A DNA stretch of 7,726 nt, taken from positions 1-7,726 of the forward strand of contig NZ_KB899776.1 of the NCBI RefSeq assembly GCF_000378445.1, read 5' to 3'. The notes under the pieces are model-generated. The model searched no databases. It had not been told where the DNA came from and saw only the letters and a list, made by a program, of their open reading frames with translations. The stretch is from Deinococcus aquatilis DSM 23025 (GTDB lineage Bacteria > Deinococcota > Deinococci > Deinococcales > Deinococcaceae). Shown here one piece after another: positions 5,489 through 7,726 of the stretch. The position numbers and the translations under genes were made by a program. How positions within the stretch are numbered: the first letter of the stretch is position 1; the number at the start of each line of letters is the position of its first letter.

Positions 5489-5896
5489 ATGGCCCGAGCA
5501 GCCACCCTCCCAGACGCCTTCGACGCGGTCGCCGACCCCCGGCGACGGCAGATTCTCGACGCGCTCCAGCACGGCGAGCGCACCGTGAACGAACTGGTGG
5601 ATTTGCTTGGCCTGGAGCAGCCCTACGTGTCCAAACACCTGCGGATCCTGCGCGAAGTGGGCGTGGTCTCCGTCCGGGACGACGGCCGGCATCGCCGTTA
5701 CCGCGTCCACGCCCCGGCACTCAAACCGATCCATGACTGGGCCTCGCAGTTCGAGCGGGCCTGGACGCAGCGGTTTGGGCACCTCGACACCCTGCTGGAG
5801 GAACTCCAGCACCTGGAGGCAGACCATGACCGCGACCAGACCGACCCCAGCGACGATCGTCCTCCCGACTCCGGAGCAGATCCTGATCACCCGTGA
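5489..5896 (+). CDS. ArsR/SmtB-family transcriptional repressor
   Basis: A 135-residue winged-helix repressor. Domain at about residues 7-90: FDAVADPRRRQILDAL, ERTVNELVDLLGLEQPYVSKHLRILREVGVV with the recognition helix QPYVSKHLRIL, then the wing VRDDGRHRRYRVH. There is no cysteine in the protein and no ELCVCDL metal motif, so it does not belong to the thiol-based metal sensors and resembles the SdpR-like group that is paired with AHSA1 proteins. The start is the ATG 5 nt after the -10 box, without a Shine-Dalgarno, so the mRNA is probably leaderless. The last 23 residues form an Asp/Pro-rich tail (from about 113) encoded in the region that overlaps the next gene. Most relatives end near residue 110. 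It should repress its own operon through the palindrome at 5460-5481. Confidence 0.92.
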   Translation: MARAATLPDAFDAVADPRRRQILDALQHGERTVNELVDLLGLEQPYVSKHLRILREVGVVSVRDDGRHRRYRVHAPALKPIHDWASQFERAWTQRFGHLDTLLEELQHLEADHDRDQTDPSDDRPPDSGADPDHP

Positions 5897-6311
5897 GTTC
5901 GCGGCACCCCGACATCTGGTGTTTCGGGCGTACACCACGCCTGAACTTGTGCGCCGCTGGTGGAGCGCCGAGTTGGGCCAGACCATGGTGGCCGAGATCG
6001 ACCTGCGGGAGGGCGGCCGCTGGAGGTACGTGACGACCACCGACGACGGCGATGAGGTCGGCTTCCACGGCGTCTATCGGGAGATCGTGCCGAACGAGCG
6101 ACTGGTGATGACCGAGGTCTACGAGGGGATGCCCGACGCCCAGGCCGTCAACACGGTGACCTTCACGGAGAACGCCGGCCGCACAACCCTCCACCTGTTG
6201 GTACAGCACGCCACGCAGGAAGAGCGGGACCTGCATCTGAACTCCGGTATGGAGACCGGGATGCAGCAGGCGTTGCACCTCCTTGAAGAAGTGGCCTGCT
6301 CCCTGTCCTGA
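5826..6311 (+). CDS. SRPBCC-domain protein, AHSA1-like (activator of Hsp90 ATPase homologue)
   Basis: A 161-residue protein of the START/SRPBCC fold, a deep hydrophobic pocket that binds lipophilic small ligands. Motifs: ITREFAAPRHLVFRAYTTPELVRRWW (about 20-46), the start of the AHSA1 domain; the DLREGGRWRYV strand pair (59-69); FHGVYREIVPNERLVMTE (80-97); and the C-terminal helix with GMETGMQQALHLLEEV (141-156). GGAGG at 5815-5819, 6 nt before the ATG at 5826, fixes the start, although the frame is open further upstream inside the ArsR gene. It overlaps the ArsR reading frame by 71 nt. ArsR-AHSA1 pairs are a common operon type. One view is that the SRPBCC protein binds the same or a related ligand, but its biochemical role is generally unknown. 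The name does not imply a role with Hsp90 in bacteria. Confidence 0.9.
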   Translation: MTATRPTPATIVLPTPEQILITREFAAPRHLVFRAYTTPELVRRWWSAELGQTMVAEIDLREGGRWRYVTTTDDGDEVGFHGVYREIVPNERLVMTEVYEGMPDAQAVNTVTFTENAGRTTLHLLVQHATQEERDLHLNSGMETGMQQALHLLEEVACSLS

Positions 6312-6388
6312 ACTGGGCGTTCAAAGGGCACCGCCCGGCAGTGTTCTCGCCCCTCAACCGCGTATCCAGAGTGGCCCTGGAGGATCGT

Positions 6389-6832
6389 ATGACGCCCACC
6401 ACTGTTTCCATGCCTGCCCGTCCTTTCCGAACCACTGCCCTCATCTTTCGCTCCGCTCTGCTGGCCGGGGGAGCGAGTGCGCTGATCAACATGTCGATGT
6501 ATGGGTTGTTCCAGGAGACGTTCAGCACCCTGCTGGTCGGTCAGCCTGGGCAGGAGGCGCTGTTTTGGCCAGGCGCCATTGTCCTGTTTTCCTTGGTCGG
6601 CGCGCTGGGCGGCGGCCTGGTCTTCGCGGTGATGCGCCGGTTTCTAAGGCGCTCTGAGCGGGCGTTTGGCTGGGTGGCCGGGCTCGTCCTGTTGGCTTCG
6701 TTGGCCATGCTGCTGGGGGTTCGGAACGGGTCGTGGGACGTGGTGCTCCTGCTTGCGCTGATGCACGTGGTGGTCTGCCTGTGGGTGTTGAGGCTGGTGC
6801 CAGGGCGTGAGGAGCAGCACCACAGAGACTGA
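6389..6832 (+). CDS. Small four-helix membrane protein, DUF6069-like
   Basis: A 147-residue inner-membrane protein with four hydrophobic segments at about 19-40, 57-82, 93-110 and 115-136, and an Arg/His-rich cytoplasmic tail (PGREEQHHRD). GGAGG at 6379-6383, 5 nt before the ATG, sets the start. An in-frame GTG at 6341 lacks a ribosome site and would add a non-hydrophobic leader. The FRSALLAGGASALINMSMYGL opening and the overall layout resemble DUF6069 family proteins, by recall only. It is 77 nt after the SRPBCC gene with no terminator between, so it is probably the third gene of the ArsR operon. Function unknown; no transport or catalytic motif seen. Confidence 0.75.
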   Translation: MTPTTVSMPARPFRTTALIFRSALLAGGASALINMSMYGLFQETFSTLLVGQPGQEALFWPGAIVLFSLVGALGGGLVFAVMRRFLRRSERAFGWVAGLVLLASLAMLLGVRNGSWDVVLLLALMHVVVCLWVLRLVPGREEQHHRD

Positions 6833-6853
6833 GCTGGACACGCCCAAACATCG

Positions 6854-6893
6854 AACGTTCGCAGGATGAGCAGCCTGCGAACGTTTTGCCTTT
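6854..6893 (+). terminator. Rho-independent terminator of the ArsR operon
   Basis: A perfect 12-bp stem AACGTTCGCAGG (6854-6865) / CCTGCGAACGTT (6874-6885) with loop ATGAGCAG, followed by TTGCCTTT. It starts 21 nt after the membrane-protein stop. Confidence 0.85.
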
Positions 6894-7530
6894 ACTAAGG
6901 CCATGAGTCCCACTGAATCAGCCTGGAAGTTGGCTGAAGTTCACAGTCATCGATTGCCCGCGAACTCGGCGCACGATGTCCAGACGAAGGGTTGCCCTCA
7001 CAACGTCCCTACCCTGCAAGGACACCAACCTGTTCGGGGGGATATCCCCTTGACCCGGGCCACCTTCAAGACCAACTGGGACGTCATTGAAGCCCTATTG
7101 ATACAGGTGTAAATCTGAGTTGGAGGATTAAGTTAAGTCTTGTGCTAGACGTGTTCCAGCGTGCCGTCTGAATTCGCCAGCAGAATCTCTTCCTTTTTGC
7201 ATGAGCTCAAGCAGGATCAGTCCAGTAAGCTGACACAGAATAGGAGGACGGACCTTGGCAGGCACCTCACTTCAACACCAACGAGCACCGTTGTACTGAT
7301 CCAGCAGCGGCTGACGGATTCACGGATGGCACCCATCTCTCGTATCAGCAGGAGGTTTTAACCTCCCGATCACTCAGGTGAAGTGGCGAGAAAGCTTTTG
7401 AACCAGAGTCGATGACGACGAGGAGCCGATTGCCAAGACCTTCTGTTCGATCCAATCCATACCGTACCACCCTGCCTCAACACCTTTTACATCCCATCGG
7501 CGCTGAGCAGGCATAGGGTAACGTACGGAG
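6894..7530. other. Stretch of over 600 bases with no recognisable gene
   Basis: Open frames on + at 6903-7112 and 7161-7361 have no ribosome site or familiar motif. A 46-codon ATG frame on the - strand (about 7371-7511) is equally unconvincing. Local symmetries seen are GGGGATATCCCC (7038-7049) and GGAGGTT-TT-AACCTCC (7351-7366). The last 150 bases should hold the control region of the GH32 gene. AAAGCTTT at 7391-7398 resembles half of a LacI-type site but is too short to call. The rest is probably decayed DNA. Confidence 0.4.
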
Positions 7531-7623
7531 GTGCTAGGCGACCCCTCCCTCTACCGAGAACGCTACCGACCACAGCTGCACTACACCCCCCGTCAATACT
7601 GGGTGAACGATCCAAACGGCCTA
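7531..7623 (+). pseudogene. Glycoside hydrolase family 32 (sucrase/levanase type), N-terminal fragment
   Basis: Thirty-one codons from a GTG encode the start of a GH32 enzyme, which cleaves terminal fructosyl bonds in sucrose, inulin or levan. The fragment has the family's opening pattern: [13 protein letters not shown], then WVNDPNGL, in which Asp27 of the NDPNG motif is the catalytic nucleophile. The expected continuation (usually Val/Ile-Tyr after NDPNGL) is replaced by GTG GAG CGT TTT and a stop at 7645-7647, and an IS630 transposase starts at 7656. The gene is therefore cut by the insertion sequence. The TA at 7622-7623 is the likely target. The remainder may continue beyond the element, outside the window. 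The GTG has no good Shine-Dalgarno; TAACGT ends 6 nt upstream and might be a leaderless -10 box, but lacks a clear -35. Recognition of the motif is strong, and exact specificity cannot be told. Confidence 0.75.
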
Positions 7624-7726
7624 GTGGAGCGTTTTGCAATTGAGTAGAGTTATTTATGCCTCGCCCTCTGCTGTACAAAGTGGAATTGAGCCCTGAGCAG
7701 GAACAGACGCTCAAAGCCATCACAAC
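7624..7726 (+). mobile_element. IS630-type insertion sequence, left end (partial)
   Basis: It begins where GH32 similarity ends, after a TA at 7622-7623 that fits the TA target of IS630/Tc1-type elements. The transposase start follows 32 nt in. Only the first 100 bases are visible, so the inverted repeat cannot be confirmed. Its transposase start differs from that of the left-hand element, so the two are different insertion sequences. Confidence 0.6.
7656..7726 (+). CDS. IS630-family transposase, first 23 codons (runs off window)
   Basis: The ATG at 7656 opens MPRPLLYKVELSPEQEQTL and continues to the end of the window. A short basic start followed by a beta strand and SPEQEQTL (pattern L-S/T-x-E-E-x-x-x-L) is the usual first helix of IS630-type transposases or of their separate helix-turn-helix first reading frame. 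There is no strong ribosome site. With only 23 residues the family call leans on this pattern and on the interrupted GH32 gene next to it. Confidence 0.6.
   Translation, partial: MPRPLLYKVELSPEQEQTLKAIT

Noticed and set aside
5393..6040. 215-codon minus-strand frame
   Set aside because: Antisense to the ArsR and SRPBCC genes and their promoter, with no family motifs.
5721..6278. 185-codon minus-strand frame
   Set aside because: Antisense to the SRPBCC gene, which has a clear ribosome site and conserved motifs.
7038..7049. 12-bp palindrome GGGGATATCCCC
   Set aside because: Isolated, no promoter or gene next to it, and short enough to occur by chance or as a restriction-type site.
6903..7112. 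Possible small protein of 69 codons on the plus strand
   Set aside because: No ribosome site, no motif, mixed composition. It directly follows a terminator without a recognisable promoter.
7351..7366. GGAGGTT-TT-AACCTCC symmetry as a terminator
   Set aside because: There is no gene upstream for it to end and no T-tract after it. The loop would be too tight unless inner pairs open.
1..7726. CRISPR array, tRNA, rRNA or plasmid iterons
   Set aside because: No regularly spaced repeats, no cloverleaf or T-loop sequence pattern, and no clustered direct repeats were found on reading both strands.

Overview
The window looks like an accessory, mosaic stretch of DNA from a G+C-rich bacterium, most likely a Deinococcus or close relative and plausibly a plasmid or variable chromosomal region. 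This is an inference. Two starts (the ArsR gene and probably the TetR gene) have a -10-like hexamer 5 to 7 nt upstream and no Shine-Dalgarno sequence, which is the leaderless layout common in Deinococcus. Other starts have strong GGAGG-type sites. No taxon can be proven from the window alone.

Both edges are IS630-family insertion sequences running outward. Each cuts a gene. At the left (about 1-239) the element abuts the C-terminal end of a DHA2-type MFS efflux transporter, which still has its strong terminator (553-598). At the right (about 7624 on) it interrupts a glycoside hydrolase family 32 (sucrase/levanase) gene about 31 codons from its start, just after the catalytic NDPNG motif.

The core (855-4789) is a TetR-controlled metabolic cassette. 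It has an HSL-type alpha/beta hydrolase (1113-2081, +), a TetR repressor (2247-2864, -), and a divergent SDR dehydrogenase (2946-3782, +) that overlaps a second HSL-type hydrolase (3779-4789, +) by 4 nt. A 72-bp promoter/operator module lies before the SDR (2877-2948). It recurs without gaps at 855-926, about 190 nt before the first hydrolase, at 53 of 72 identical positions. Both copies hold an inverted repeat of the form TAAAACGGACA-N4-TGTCCACTTTA, so one TetR protein probably governs both arms. The simplest reading is ester or lactone cleavage by the hydrolases followed by NAD-linked oxidation or reduction of the released alcohol or ketone. The substrate is unknown.

Region 4864-5420 holds what looks like an unrecognised gene broken by two frameshifts. 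It is followed by a compact operon (5456-6893): an ArsR repressor with a 22-bp palindromic operator inside its own promoter, an AHSA1-like SRPBCC protein overlapping it by 71 nt, a small four-helix membrane protein resembling DUF6069, and a strong terminator.

Stretches 599-854, 927-1097 and 6894-7530 hold no gene I can recognise and look like decayed or intergenic DNA. No tRNA, rRNA, CRISPR array or replication origin was seen.
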